From NCBI RefSeq assembly GCF_030408795.1, contig NZ_CP047211.1:310001-374000 (forward strand): DNA of 64,000 nucleotides. The letters run 5' to 3'. The notes below the pieces were generated by a model. That model searched no databases. It saw only the letters and a list, made by a program, of their open reading frames with translations, and was not told where the DNA came from. The stretch's first letter is position 1. Each line of letters opens with the position of its first letter. Below, one piece after another: positions 40,141 through 49,042 of the stretch. This stretch comes from Corynebacterium hansenii. GTDB lineage: Bacteria > Actinomycetota > Actinomycetes > Mycobacteriales > Mycobacteriaceae. The translations under genes and the position numbers were made by a program.

Positions 40141-40245
40141 CCGGAACTTCAAAAGCCGGAACTTCAAAAACCGGAACTTCAAAAGCCCGAGCTCCACATG
40201 CCCGGGCTTCGAACGCCCGAACCCCAAATGCCCGATCTTGAAATG
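40141..40245 (+). repeat. Seven 15-bp tandem repeats at the start of tlpA
   Basis: Seven contiguous units of exactly 15 bp. The first three (40141-40185) are CCGGAACTTCAAAAG with one change; the next four are diverged but keep CCCG at the start and mostly ATG or ACG at the end. Units 4, 6 and 7 end with in-frame ATG (40198, 40228, 40243). Read in the tlpA frame from GTG 40135 they would give PELQK-type pentapeptides. They end exactly where the lipoprotein signal peptide begins. Confidence 0.9.
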
Positions 40246-40872
40246 GACGGCCCCCAATTGCGCCCCCTTTTCCGCACCATCGCCGCCGTGGCGGGCATCG
40301 CCCTGACCGCGTCGCTGGCCGCATGCGGCGACGAGACCGTCGGCCATGACGCGGTCGCCATCGGCGGCACCTTCGAGTTCGTCTCGCCCGGCGGGCAGAC
40401 GGTGATCGAGTACGCCCCGGAGGACCGCAAGCCGGTCGCCGACGTCTACGGCGATTCCCTGATGGAGGACGGCAAGCAGATCCGCCTGTCGGATTTCAAG
40501 GGCCAGATGGTGGTCCTCAACGCGTGGGGCCAGTGGTGCGCCCCGTGCCGCTCGGAGTCGGATGACCTGCAGGTCGTCCACGAGAAGATGCGCGAGGCGA
40601 ATGTCGGCACGGTGCTGGGCATCAACGTCCGCGATCACGTGAAGTCCGCCCCGCGCGATTTCGTGAAGGACAACGGCCTGGCCTACCCGTCGATCTACGA
40701 TCCACCGTTCGTCAACGCGGGCTCGCTGGGCGGCATCCCGGCGTCGGTGATCCCGACGACGATCGTCCTGGACCGCGAGCACCGCCCGGCGGTCGTCTTC
40801 CTGAAGGAGATCAACGAGTCGGAGCTGTGGGCCGCGGTGCAGAAGGTCGCCGACGAGGGTGGGGCGGCCTAG
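40243..40872 (+). CDS. TlpA/ResA-like thioredoxin lipoprotein for cytochrome c maturation
   Basis: Membrane-anchored thiol-disulfide oxidoreductase that probably keeps apocytochrome c heme-site cysteines reduced. From ATG 40243 it has 209 residues: a lipoprotein signal LFRTIAAVAGIALTASLAAC and a TlpA-type domain with the active site WGQWCAPCRSE (WCxxC) and the cis-Pro region GGIPASVIPTTIVLD. The start is uncertain. GTG 40135 would add 36 residues made of PELQK-like repeats before the signal peptide, an acidic leader that would be abnormal for export; ATG 40198 and 40228 are also possible. It is followed directly by ccdA, resB and ccsA, the system II set, in the order of Rv0526-Rv0529. Confidence 0.85.
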   Translation: MDGPQLRPLFRTIAAVAGIALTASLAACGDETVGHDAVAIGGTFEFVSPGGQTVIEYAPEDRKPVADVYGDSLMEDGKQIRLSDFKGQMVVLNAWGQWCAPCRSESDDLQVVHEKMREANVGTVLGINVRDHVKSAPRDFVKDNGLAYPSIYDPPFVNAGSLGGIPASVIPTTIVLDREHRPAVVFLKEINESELWAAVQKVADEGGAA

Positions 40873-41718
40873 ATGCTCCTCGCCTCCGGCATCGGCGACG
40901 CTTTCGCGGACGCCGCGGCCCAGGGCCCGATCTTCCTGGCCCTGTTGGCGGCGGCCGCCGCGGGTCTGGTGTCCTTCGCCAGCCCGTGCGTGATCCCGCT
41001 CGTGCCCGGTTACGTCTCCTACCTGACGGGCATCTCCGGCGCGGCGGGGGAGGGAGCCCCCGGTTCGGGCACGGCGGCGCTTGACGACGGCGACCGCGCC
41101 CCCGGTTCGTCCGCCGCGTCGCGGAAGCGGGTGCGCGCCCGCGTGGGCCTGGCGGCGCTGCTGTTCGTCGCGGGTTTCACGGTGATCTTCGTGTTGGGTT
41201 CGGCCTCGGTGTTCGGGCTGGTTTCCTCGCTTCGCCTGGGGGCGCGGACGCTGACCATCGTCGGCGGCGTGGTCACCATCGCCATGGGCCTGGTCTTCAT
41301 GGGCATGGTGCCCGCCCTGCAGCGCGATACCCGAATGGCGCCGAAGCGGTGGACCACGTGGCTGGGCGCCCCGATGCTCGGCGCGGTGTTCGCGCTGGGG
41401 TGGACGCCGTGCCTGGGGCCGACGCTGACGGCCATCATCTCGGTCTCGGCGGGCACCGAGGGGCTGACGGCCGCACGCGGAGTGGCGCTGATCGTGGCGT
41501 ACTGCATGGGTCTGGGCCTGCCGTTCATCCTGGTGGCGCTGGGTTCGGCCAGCGCCATGAAGGGCGTGGATTGGCTGCGCCGCAATTCCCGGAAGATCCA
41601 GATCGCCGGCGGCGTGATGCTGGTGCTGGTGGGCATCGCGTTGGTGTCCGGGCTCTGGGATATGTTCGTCAATTGGATTCAGGTGGCGTTCATCACCGAC
41701 ACGGTGACGCCGATTTAA
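40873..41718 (+). CDS. ccdA: Cytochrome c biogenesis thiol transporter CcdA
   Basis: Polytopic membrane protein that moves reducing equivalents from cytoplasmic thioredoxin to the outer TlpA-like protein. The 281 residues contain about six helices and the two membrane Cys motifs SFASPCVIPLVPGYVSYLTG and GWTPCLGPTLTAII, both intact. An Asp/Gly/Ser-rich loop (~52-75) after helix 1-2 is longer than usual. ATG 40873 follows the tlpA stop by one base. Confidence 0.95.
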   Translation: MLLASGIGDAFADAAAQGPIFLALLAAAAAGLVSFASPCVIPLVPGYVSYLTGISGAAGEGAPGSGTAALDDGDRAPGSSAASRKRVRARVGLAALLFVAGFTVIFVLGSASVFGLVSSLRLGARTLTIVGGVVTIAMGLVFMGMVPALQRDTRMAPKRWTTWLGAPMLGAVFALGWTPCLGPTLTAIISVSAGTEGLTAARGVALIVAYCMGLGLPFILVALGSASAMKGVDWLRRNSRKIQIAGGVMLVLVGIALVSGLWDMFVNWIQVAFITDTVTPI

Positions 41719-41734
41719 GGAGATGGCAGGGCAG

Positions 41735-43393
41735 ATGGCGACAACCACGCAGGCACCGCGGGGCACCGCCGGCGCGAAGGCGATGCGCCCGGTGCGGGCG
41801 GCGTGGCGCTGGCTGACCAGCATGCGCACGGCGCTGATCCTGCTGTTCCTGCTCGCGTTCGCGGCGATCCCGGGCGCCCTGCTGCCGCAGCGCCAGCTGT
41901 CGCAGGACAAGGTCGACGAGTACCTGGCCAACAACGGCAAGATGGCGGAGATCTTCGACAAGCTCCAGCTTTTCGACGTTTTTTCGTCCTTCTGGTTCAC
42001 CGCCATCTACGTGCTGCTGTTCGCGTCGCTGGTGGGCTGCATCATCCCGCGCACGTGGGAGCACTGGAAGGCCATGCGCACGCCGCCGGCGCGGGCGCCG
42101 AAGAATTTGGGCAGGCTGCCCATGAACGACGCCGGCGTCGTCGAAAAGCCCCTCGACGAGGTGAAGGCGGACGTTTCCTCCCGGCTGAAGCGGTGGCACC
42201 TGACCGAGACCCCGGCCGAGGAGGACCGTGCGGGCGCGGTGTCGTTCTCCGCCGAGCGCGGGTACCTGCGCGAGTTCGGCAACCTCGTGTTCCACCTGGG
42301 GCTGGTGGCGCTGCTGATCACCATCGCCGCGGGCAAGCTGCTGTACTACGAGGGCCAGGTGATCCTGGTCACGGGCACCGGCACCGAGATCCAGGACGAG
42401 GCGGTCGAGGGCGCGGTGGGCAACCCGTTCTGCAACACGGCCCCGGCCAACTTCGATTCGCTGCGCCCGGGCCTGCTTTTCGACGGCACCGGCCTCAACC
42501 CGTTCTGCGTGCAGGTGCGCGATTTCAAGGCCGATTACCTGCCCAACGGCCAGGCGAAGATGTTCACGTCGAACATCCGCTGGGCCGACGAGGACCAGAT
42601 GCGCGACCCGGTGGACTCGTGGAACGAGCAGACGCTGCGCGTGAACCATCCGCTGCGCGTCAACGGCGACCGCGTGTACCTGCAGGGCCACGGTTTCGCG
42701 CCGGCGGTGCGGGTGACGTGGCCCAACGGCGAGTCGCGCACGTCCGTGGTGCAGTTCCGCCCGGATGACCCGATGTTCTTCCTGTCGTCGGGCGCGATGC
42801 GCTTCGACCCGCCGGCGGGCATGTACCCGGACCTGTTCGAGCGCCGCCAGAACCAGATCGCCATCGAGGGCCTGTTCGCCCCGACGGCGGAGTTCACCGG
42901 CGAGACCGGCCAGCTGCTGACGTCGTCGTACCCCGCCCTGAACGACCCCGCCATCGCCGTGGACGTCTACCGCGGCGACGCGGGCCTGGACACCGGGCGC
43001 AGCCAGCAGCTGTTCTCCCTGGACCGCGACCTGATGCATTCGGGGCAGCTGCAGAAGATCGCCCGCGTCAACCTGAAGGCGGGCGAGGACACCGTCCTCG
43101 ACGACGGCACGCGGGTGGAGTTCCTCGGCGCCAAGGAGTTCGTGAACCTGCAGGTCGCCCATGACCCGACGCAGGCGTGGGTGCTGTGGTCGGCGATCGC
43201 GATGCTCGGCGGCCTGGTCGTGTCGCTGGCGGTGAAGCGCCGTCGCCTGTGGGTGCGCCTGCACCCGGTGTCGGAGGGCGTCACCCGCGTGGAGTTCGGT
43301 GGCCTGGCCCGCACGGACCGCGCCGGCTGGGGCGACGAGTTCGACGCCTTCGTGCGCGGCGTGTTGGGCCGCCCCGAGCCCGACGACGAGTGA
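41735..43393 (+). CDS. resB: Cytochrome c biogenesis protein ResB
   Basis: One half (with CcsA) of the system II heme handling and cytochrome c synthase complex. The 552 residues have three N-terminal helices (~30-50, ~78-98, ~190-210) and a large external domain. A C-terminal helix (~475-493, WVLWSAIAMLGGLVVSLAV) leads to a cytoplasmic tail. ResB landmarks: RWLTSMRTALILLFLLAFAAIPGALLPQR and ERGYLREFGNLVFHLGLV, where the His may be a heme ligand. ATG 41735 is preferred to ATG 41723, because AAGGAG directly abuts 41723 and leaves no spacing. It follows ccdA closely. Confidence 0.93.
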   Translation: MATTTQAPRGTAGAKAMRPVRAAWRWLTSMRTALILLFLLAFAAIPGALLPQRQLSQDKVDEYLANNGKMAEIFDKLQLFDVFSSFWFTAIYVLLFASLVGCIIPRTWEHWKAMRTPPARAPKNLGRLPMNDAGVVEKPLDEVKADVSSRLKRWHLTETPAEEDRAGAVSFSAERGYLREFGNLVFHLGLVALLITIAAGKLLYYEGQVILVTGTGTEIQDEAVEGAVGNPFCNTAPANFDSLRPGLLFDGTGLNPFCVQVRDFKADYLPNGQAKMFTSNIRWADEDQMRDPVDSWNEQTLRVNHPLRVNGDRVYLQGHGFAPAVRVTWPNGESRTSVVQFRPDDPMFFLSSGAMRFDPPAGMYPDLFERRQNQIAIEGLFAPTAEFTGETGQLLTSSYPALNDPAIAVDVYRGDAGLDTGRSQQLFSLDRDLMHSGQLQKIARVNLKAGEDTVLDDGTRVEFLGAKEFVNLQVAHDPTQAWVLWSAIAMLGGLVVSLAVKRRRLWVRLHPVSEGVTRVEFGGLARTDRAGWGDEFDAFVRGVLGRPEPDDE

Positions 43394-43544
43394 CGGGTTG
43401 TCGCGCGACGTTTTGACGACGCTCCGTCGTTAAGTCAGGTGCCCCCGGCCTGCATGTATGCCCCCGGGGGTTGGGTTTTGGGGGGCTGCGCGACTACGGT
43501 CATACCCGATCGCAGGAACCCCGGAAAGACAGGAAACGGCCCCG

Positions 43545-44591
43545 ATGCCCGTCAATCAGACCCTGGCGCAATACTCCGACTGGTCGTACTTCACGGCCTT
43601 CGCCTTGTACGCGCTGGCGCTGCTGCTGTTCGTCGCCTACTACGCCCGTCGCCTGTCGGCCCTCGAGGCCCGGGCCGAGGCCCGAGCCCAGGTCGGCGAG
43701 AAGGTTCTCGTCGGCAACGCTCCGGCGAACCCCTACGGCGGCGACGATGCCGCGTCCGATTCTTCCGGGCCGAACCGGGACACCTACGAGGCCAACGAGC
43801 GCGACTCCGCGGACATCGCCGCGAAGTTCCGCAAGGCCGGGTCCGTCGGTTCGATGGCCGAGATGGTCGTCTACGTCGGCGTCGCCGTTCACCTGGCGTC
43901 GGTGGTCCTGCGCGGCCTGTCCGCCGAGCGTTTCCCGTGGGGCAACCTGTACGAGTACATCTCGGTGTTCAGCCTCTTCGCCATGGTCATCGCGTCGATT
44001 CTGCTGCGCCGCAACGAGACCCGGATCTTCTGGCCCTGGCTGCTCACCCCGGTCGCGGCGCTGATGTTCTACGGCGGAACGTCGCTGTACGCGGAGTCCG
44101 CGCCGGTCGTCCCGGCCCTGCAGTCGATCTGGTTCCCCATCCACGTCTCCACCGTGTCCATCGGCGGCGGCATTTTCCTGGTGTCCGGCATCGCGTCGCT
44201 GCTGTACCTGCTCCGCATCGCGCAGCCGAAGGGCAAGGAGAAGGGCGTCTTCGGCAAGCTGGCCATGCCGCTGCCGTCGGCGAAGACCCTCGACACCATC
44301 GCGTACCGCACCGCGATCTGGGCGTTCCCGCTGTTCGGCCTGGGCGTCGTGTTCGGCGCCATCTGGGCCGAGGTCGCCTGGGGCCGGTTCTGGGGTTGGG
44401 ACCCGAAGGAGACCGTGTCCTTCATCACGTGGATCGTCTACGCCGCGTACCTGCATGCCCGCGCGACGACGGGCTGGCGCAACGCGGTCGCCGCGTGGAT
44501 CAACATCATCGGCTTCGCGACGATGGTGTTCAACCTGTTCTTCATCAACATGGTCGTCTCCGGCCTGCACTCCTACGCCGGGCTGAACTGA
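43545..44591 (+). CDS. ccsA: Cytochrome c biogenesis protein CcsA/CcsB with WWD heme motif
   Basis: Membrane partner of ResB that exports and presents heme for attachment to c-type cytochromes. The 348 residues have about eight helices. The hallmark tryptophan-rich loop is WGRFWGWDPKETVSFITW (~280-297), and flanking His residues sit in PIHVSTVSIGGGIFL and MVVSGLHSYAGL. A hydrophilic Asp/Ser-rich segment (~45-95) follows the first helix. ATG 43545 has AGGAAACGG upstream. The 151 bp after resB carry no terminator, so it is likely cotranscribed. Its stop overlaps the next ATG by one base. Confidence 0.95.
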   Translation: MPVNQTLAQYSDWSYFTAFALYALALLLFVAYYARRLSALEARAEARAQVGEKVLVGNAPANPYGGDDAASDSSGPNRDTYEANERDSADIAAKFRKAGSVGSMAEMVVYVGVAVHLASVVLRGLSAERFPWGNLYEYISVFSLFAMVIASILLRRNETRIFWPWLLTPVAALMFYGGTSLYAESAPVVPALQSIWFPIHVSTVSIGGGIFLVSGIASLLYLLRIAQPKGKEKGVFGKLAMPLPSAKTLDTIAYRTAIWAFPLFGLGVVFGAIWAEVAWGRFWGWDPKETVSFITWIVYAAYLHARATTGWRNAVAAWINIIGFATMVFNLFFINMVVSGLHSYAGLN

Positions 44592-44971
44592 TGCGGCCGA
44601 CGTCGAAGAGCTCCCTGACGCTGGGGGCGTTCCTGCTGCTGATCGGCCTGTTCTTCACCCTCTTCGCGCCCGGCGGGCTCGGCGAGGTGACCATGGTCGC
44701 CGGCGTCGCCATGATCCTGGCGGCCTTCGCCCCGCCCGGCGTGATCCGGAGGTTCGGCACGAAGCGCGCGCTGCTGGCCGGGCTGGGCCTCATCGCCGTC
44801 GGCGCGGTGCTCACCGTGGTCGATTGGGCCGACGATTCCTTCGGCTGGGCGGAGATCCTCGGCGGAGGGTTCTTCCTGGCCGGCGTGCTGGTGATGGCGA
44901 TCTACGCCGGCGCCCCGAAGGGCTCCGCGGGAGAACCCGCACCCGACCATGATCAGGTGGTCCGGCACTGA
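44591..44971 (+). CDS. Small membrane protein after ccsA
   Basis: A 126-residue protein with four hydrophobic segments: ~9-26 (LTLGAFLLLIGLFFTLFAP), ~31-50, ~63-80 (LLAGLGLIAVGAVLTVV) and ~90-108. The C-terminus is hydrophilic with Asp/His. No family motif is recognised. It starts on the last base of the ccsA stop (TGATG), so it belongs to the cytochrome c maturation operon; involvement in that process is inference. Confidence 0.7.
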   Translation: MRPTSKSSLTLGAFLLLIGLFFTLFAPGGLGEVTMVAGVAMILAAFAPPGVIRRFGTKRALLAGLGLIAVGAVLTVVDWADDSFGWAEILGGGFFLAGVLVMAIYAGAPKGSAGEPAPDHDQVVRH

Positions 44972-45059
44972 CGGTCGCTCCGCCGCACCTCCGTACCGCC
45001 GCTGACGGATTTCCGTCCGCGGCGGTTTTCGTCTTCCCGGAGCAATCCGGGCCGCGGGG

Positions 45060-45071
45060 TACGGTGGGCGC
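45060..45071 (+). promoter_or_regulatory. Leaderless-type promoter of rmlB
   Basis: TACGGT (45060-45065), then GGGCGC and ATG 45072, 6-nt spacing. Confidence 0.45.
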
Positions 45072-46109
45072 ATGCGCATCCTCGTCACCGGCGGGGCCGG
45101 TTTCATCGGCTCGAACTTCGTGCACCGGACCCTGGAGACCCGGCCGGACGTCGACGTCACCGTGCTCGACTCCTTCACCTACGCCGCCAATCGCGACAGC
45201 CTGCGCGAGGCCCCCGCGGACGGATCGTCCGCGGCATCGGACGCGCCGTTCGTCTGCGAGGTCGTGTCCGGTGACGTGCGCGATGCGGAACTGATGGATC
45301 GGCTCGTCGCCAAGCACGATGCCGTGGTCCACTTCGCCGCGGAGAGCCACAACGACAATTCGCTGCGTGACGCCGACCCGTTCGTCACCACCAACGTCAT
45401 GGGCACGGTGAACGTGGCAAAGGCATGCGCGAAGCACGACGTGCGGCTGCACCACATTTCCACCGACGAGGTCTTCGGCGACCTGGCCCTCGACGACCCC
45501 GCGCGCTTCACCACGGATACGCCGTACAACCCGTCGAGCCCGTACTCGGCGTCGAAGGCGTCGGCCGACCACTTCGTCCGCGCGTGGGTGCGCAGTTTCG
45601 GGCTGGCGGCGACCATCAGCAATTGCTCCAACAACTACGGGCCGCGCCAGCACCCGGAAAAGCTCATCCCGCGCCAGATCTGCGGGCTGCTGCGGGGCAG
45701 GTCGCCGCGCGTGTACGGCACCGGCGACAACGTGCGCGACTGGATCCACGTCGACGACCACAACGACGCCGTGTGGACCATCCTCGACCGCGGAACCATC
45801 GGCGAGACGTACCTGATCGGCGCCGACGGCGAACGCTCCAACATCGACGTCGTCGGCGACATCCTGGAGGCGTTCGGACGCGACCGCGGCGACTTCGTCC
45901 ACGTCACCGACCGGCCCGGCCACGACCGCCGCTACGCCATCGACCCGTCGTCCATGACCGCCCTCGGCTGGGAGCCCGCGCACCGCGATTTCGTGGCGGG
46001 GCTGGCGGAGACCATTGAGTGGTACCGGGACAACGAGGAGTGGTGGAGCGATGCGTACGAGGCCGCCGAGGAGGGGTACGCGCGCGTCGAAAAGCGGATC
46101 GATCTCTAG
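45072..46109 (+). CDS. rmlB: dTDP-glucose 4,6-dehydratase
   Basis: Second step of dTDP-L-rhamnose synthesis, needed for the rhamnose linker between peptidoglycan and arabinogalactan. The 345-residue extended SDR has NAD-binding RILVTGGAGFIGSNFVHR, HFAAESHNDNSLRD, the Thr/Asp/Glu active triad in HISTDEVFGDLAL, the catalytic YxxxK in PYSASKASADHFVRAW, and NCSNNYGPRQHPEKLIP. All are intact. It heads the rmlB-rmlC-rmlA group; no rmlD is in the window. Confidence 0.95.
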   Translation: MRILVTGGAGFIGSNFVHRTLETRPDVDVTVLDSFTYAANRDSLREAPADGSSAASDAPFVCEVVSGDVRDAELMDRLVAKHDAVVHFAAESHNDNSLRDADPFVTTNVMGTVNVAKACAKHDVRLHHISTDEVFGDLALDDPARFTTDTPYNPSSPYSASKASADHFVRAWVRSFGLAATISNCSNNYGPRQHPEKLIPRQICGLLRGRSPRVYGTGDNVRDWIHVDDHNDAVWTILDRGTIGETYLIGADGERSNIDVVGDILEAFGRDRGDFVHVTDRPGHDRRYAIDPSSMTALGWEPAHRDFVAGLAETIEWYRDNEEWWSDAYEAAEEGYARVEKRIDL

Positions 46110-46171
46110 CGTTCGCCGCAGGCACGGCGCGGTCCCGGCCGTGACGCGGCGCCCGGATCCGGCGGGCGACC

Positions 46172-46184
46172 TAAACTCGGACGC
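46172..46184 (+). promoter_or_regulatory. Leaderless-type promoter of rmlC
   Basis: TAAACT (46172-46177), 7 nt, then ATG 46185. Confidence 0.5.
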
Positions 46185-46883
46185 ATGACTCAGGGCAACG
46201 ATTCGAGCACCGACGCAGAGCAGACCTCCCGGGCCACCTTCCAGCCGACCTCCATCCCGGGGGTGCACGTCTTCGAGCCGATCATCCACGGCGACGCGCG
46301 CGGGTCGTTCCACGAGTGGTTCAAGGCCGAGGCGTTCATCGACGCCACCGGATACCCCTTCATCCCCGAGCAGGCGAACATGAGCGTCTCCGCTGCCGGC
46401 GTGGTCCGCGGCCTGCACTTCGCCGACGTCCCGCCGGGGCAGGCGAAGCTGGTCACGTGCGCGGCGGGCCGGGTGCTGGACATCATCGTCGACATTCGCC
46501 GCGGGTCGCCGGCGTTCGGCCGGGTGCTGACCGTCGAGCTCGAGCCGGCGACGCGGCGCGTGGTGCACTTGCCGGTCGGCGTCGCGCACGGTTTCGTTTC
46601 GCTTGCCGACGGCTCGGTGCTCACCTACCTGACCTCCACCGGCTATGACCCCGACATCGAGAGGGCCGTGTCCATCCGCGACCCCGAGCTCGGCATCGAC
46701 GTCGAGGCGATCCTGGCGGGCGTCGGCAAGCCGATCCTGTCCGAACGCGACGCCGCCGCACCCACCATCGCCGAGTTCGAGCGCGCCGGCGGGGCCCTGC
46801 CCGACTGGGACGACTGCCGCGCCCTGGAAAACGAACTGCGCGACGAATGGGCCATGGCCAACGAGGACGCCGGGGAGGCGTGA
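46185..46883 (+). CDS. rmlC: dTDP-4-dehydrorhamnose 3,5-epimerase
   Basis: Third step of dTDP-rhamnose synthesis, a cupin-fold epimerase. The 232 residues include [31 protein letters not shown] with the catalytic His, [16 protein letters not shown] and the substrate-contacting [17 protein letters not shown]. The typical RGLHYQ is RGLHFAD here. An acidic C-terminal extension of ~30 residues is present. It is followed 7 bp later by rmlA. Confidence 0.93.
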   Translation: MTQGNDSSTDAEQTSRATFQPTSIPGVHVFEPIIHGDARGSFHEWFKAEAFIDATGYPFIPEQANMSVSAAGVVRGLHFADVPPGQAKLVTCAAGRVLDIIVDIRRGSPAFGRVLTVELEPATRRVVHLPVGVAHGFVSLADGSVLTYLTSTGYDPDIERAVSIRDPELGIDVEAILAGVGKPILSERDAAAPTIAEFERAGGALPDWDDCRALENELRDEWAMANEDAGEA

Positions 46884-46890
46884 GCGCACC

Positions 46891-47766
46891 ATGAAGGGCA
46901 TCATTCTGGCGGGCGGCACCGGATCGCGGCTGTGGCCGATCACGCGGGCCGTGAGCAAACAGCTCGTGCCCGTCTACGACAAACCGATGATCTACTACCC
47001 GCTGTGCACGCTGATGCTGGCGGGGGTGCGGGACATTCTGATCATCACGACGCCCGAGGATGCGCCGCAGTTCTCGCGCCTGCTTGGCGACGGGTCCGAC
47101 TTCGGCGTGAACCTGACGTACGCCGAGCAGGATGAGCCGCGGGGGCTGGCCGAGGCGTTCATCATCGGCGCCGACCACATCGGCGATGATGCCGTCGCGC
47201 TGGTGCTGGGCGACAACATCTTCTACGGCGCGGGGCTGGGCACGCAGCTGCGGCGGTTCCGCCAGCCCGAGGGCGGGGCGATCTTCGCCTACTGGGTCGC
47301 CGACCCCACCGCGTACGGCGTCGTTGATTTCGACGAGTCGGGCATGGCCACCGGCCTGCAGGAGAAGCCCGAGAACCCACGGTCGAACTTCGCCGTGCCG
47401 GGCCTGTACTTCTACGACTCCGACGTCGTGGAGATCGCACGGGGGCTGGAGCCGTCGGCGCGCGGCGAGCTGGAAATCACCGACATCAACCGCGCCTACC
47501 TGGAGCAGGGGCGGCTGAAGGTCGAGATTCTGCCGCGGGGGACGGCGTGGCTGGATACGGGGACGGTCGACATGCTGATGGCGGCGGGGGACTTCGTGCG
47601 GACCATCGAGCAGCGGCAGGGCCTGAAGATCGGCTGCCCCGAGGAAGTCGCGTGGCGCATGGGCTGGCTGTCCGACGACGACCTCGAGCGGCGCGGGCGG
47701 GCGCTGGCGAAGTCGGGCTACGGCGAGTACCTGTTGCAGCTGCTGAAGCGCGGCAAGAACGTGTAG
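46891..47766 (+). CDS. rmlA: Glucose-1-phosphate thymidylyltransferase
   Basis: First step of the dTDP-rhamnose pathway, making dTDP-glucose from dTTP and glucose-1-phosphate. The 291 residues start with the nucleotidyltransferase signature [24 protein letters not shown], followed by [48 protein letters not shown] and [20 protein letters not shown]. All motifs are intact. It lies close behind rmlC and is probably cotranscribed. The following 390 bases have no gene. Confidence 0.96.
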   Translation: MKGIILAGGTGSRLWPITRAVSKQLVPVYDKPMIYYPLCTLMLAGVRDILIITTPEDAPQFSRLLGDGSDFGVNLTYAEQDEPRGLAEAFIIGADHIGDDAVALVLGDNIFYGAGLGTQLRRFRQPEGGAIFAYWVADPTAYGVVDFDESGMATGLQEKPENPRSNFAVPGLYFYDSDVVEIARGLEPSARGELEITDINRAYLEQGRLKVEILPRGTAWLDTGTVDMLMAAGDFVRTIEQRQGLKIGCPEEVAWRMGWLSDDDLERRGRALAKSGYGEYLLQLLKRGKNV

Positions 47767-48156
47767 CGCAGGGCGCGGGTCGGGGACGTTCCGGTGAGAC
47801 GGGCGTGCGCGGCGGGGAGGGCGTGAATGTGCGGGCGGGTGGGGCTTGAATGTGCCGGCCGGCCGTGCATTCGCGAGTAAACGTGCCGGCGTGAATGCGC
47901 AGGTCGTGGCCGGCGCCCTGACCTGCGCTAACCCCATCCGTCACAAGTGCTGGCGTTTGCGTTCATTTTGAAACACGGCGGCGGCATTTGACCTGGTCAT
48001 TTGCGGCCGCGGTGTTTCAATTTGAACGCGATCCGCTGGCGTTGGGGCTGGTGTGACTGAGCGTGGCCGCCGGCGTTCCCGAGGCCGGGTGGGTGACCGT
48101 CTTAGTCCGGATTCTGCGGGTTCTCGGGATTCTCCGGTGTCGCGCGGGCGTCCGTC
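47767..48156. repeat. Gene-free region with an 18-bp imperfect inverted repeat
   Basis: No gene is seen here. GCGTTCATTTTGAAACAC (47959-47976) and GTGTTTCAATTTGAACGC (48012-48029) are inverted copies differing at two positions and separated by 35 bp. The inner flanks GGCGGC and GCGGCC extend the pairing, and both outer flanks contain CTGGCGTT. Upstream, three direct repeats of the form GTGAATGTGC occur (47825-47900). The whole resembles a small non-autonomous element or structured RNA; no transposase is near. Confidence 0.5.
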
Positions 48157-48624
48157 TTAGTCGGGATTGCGCGGGTCTTTGTGGTTACCTGCGCCGTCCA
48201 CGCCGTCGTCGTCACGCGAACCGCCGGGCCCGCCGCCACCGGGATTGCCGGGACTGCCGGGCCCGCCGCCACCGGGATTGCCGGAACCGCCGGCACCGCC
48301 CTCGCGACCTCGGCGTTCCTCGGCCTGCCGCCGCAGACGCTCGGCCTCGGCGGCGCGCTCGCGGGCACGCTGCTCGTCGAAACGCTGCTTTTCCAGGCGC
48401 CAGAGGAAGTCCTCGTCGTCATCCGGGCCCTTGATGCGCGGCTGCCCCATGTCGCGGGTGCCACGGCCGATGCCGCGACCGCCCGCACCGAGCCCGCCGC
48501 CGAGCGCACCCGGCCCCGCCATGCCGCTGCGGCCCGCGCCCCTGCCCCACGTCCCGGGGCCGAACGCGCGCCACACCAGCACGATCACCACGATGATGAG
48601 GATCAGAATCAACAAACGGCCCAC
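48157..48624 (-). CDS. Small membrane-anchored protein with Arg-rich coil and Gly-rich tail
   Basis: A 155-residue protein. Residues 4-18 (LLILILIIVVIVLVW) form one membrane helix at the very N-terminus. Residues ~65-105 are a charged helix (EKQRFDEQRARERAAEAERLRRQ), likely a coiled coil, and the C-terminal third is GNPGGGGPGSP repeats. Function unknown. The GTG start at 48624 has AGGAGG about 6 nt upstream, one of the best ribosome sites in the window. Downstream of the stop, CCGTCTTAGTC and GGATT of the 3' end are repeated (48097-48113 and 48152-48167), showing a local duplication. It diverges from the DUF4229 gene. Confidence 0.7.
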   Translation of the reverse strand: MGRLLILILIIVVIVLVWRAFGPGTWGRGAGRSGMAGPGALGGGLGAGGRGIGRGTRDMGQPRIKGPDDDEDFLWRLEKQRFDEQRARERAAEAERLRRQAEERRGREGGAGGSGNPGGGGPGSPGNPGGGGPGGSRDDDGVDGAGNHKDPRNPD

Positions 48625-48654
48625 CTGGCACCTCCTACGTCAATCCAGGATACG

Positions 48655-48667
48655 TAGAGTGTCCAGT
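48655..48667 (+). promoter_or_regulatory. Leaderless-type promoter of the DUF4229 gene
   Basis: TAGAGT (48655-48660), 7 nt, then GTG 48668. Confidence 0.45.
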
Positions 48668-49042
48668 GTGAGTGACAATGCTAAGCAGACCCCCGGCGAC
48701 TCCGACGCCGTTGCGTCCGACCGCGGGCAGGTCCCCGACGAAAACGCCCACCGCGCGCAGCGCAACGAGGCCTTCAAGGACGTCCTCTGGTACGGCCTGG
48801 CGCGGCTCATGCTTTTCCTGGCCGTGTTCCTGGTTCTCATCGTCGTGATCGTGCTGTTCGAGATTCAGGTTCCGCTGGCCATCCTCGCCGTCCTGGCGCT
48901 GATCGTGGCCATGCCGGCGTCGGTGTTCCTGTTCCCGAAGCTGCGCGTCCGCGCCAACGAGGGCGTCGCCGTGTGGGACAAGAACCGCCGCGAGCACAAG
49001 GCGTACGTGCGCGAACAGCTCGCCGAGCGCGAGTCGGAGTAG
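48668..49042 (+). CDS. DUF4229-like membrane protein
   Basis: A 124-residue protein with a hydrophilic N-terminus (1-38), two hydrophobic helices at ~42-62 (LARLMLFLAVFLVLIVVIVLF) and ~66-88, and a basic C-terminus (WDKNRREHKAYVREQLAERE). The two-helix layout with LWYGLARLMLF resembles DUF4229. Function unknown. GTG 48668 was chosen by the promoter spacing; GTG 48659 is also in frame. A weak GGGGGC/GCCCCC hairpin followed by four T (49063-49093) may end its transcript. Confidence 0.72.
   Translation: MSDNAKQTPGDSDAVASDRGQVPDENAHRAQRNEAFKDVLWYGLARLMLFLAVFLVLIVVIVLFEIQVPLAILAVLALIVAMPASVFLFPKLRVRANEGVAVWDKNRREHKAYVREQLAERESE

Noticed and set aside
40141..40245. CRISPR-like short repeats
   Set aside because: The units are contiguous with no spacers, only 15 bp, and diverge along the array. 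No cas gene is near.
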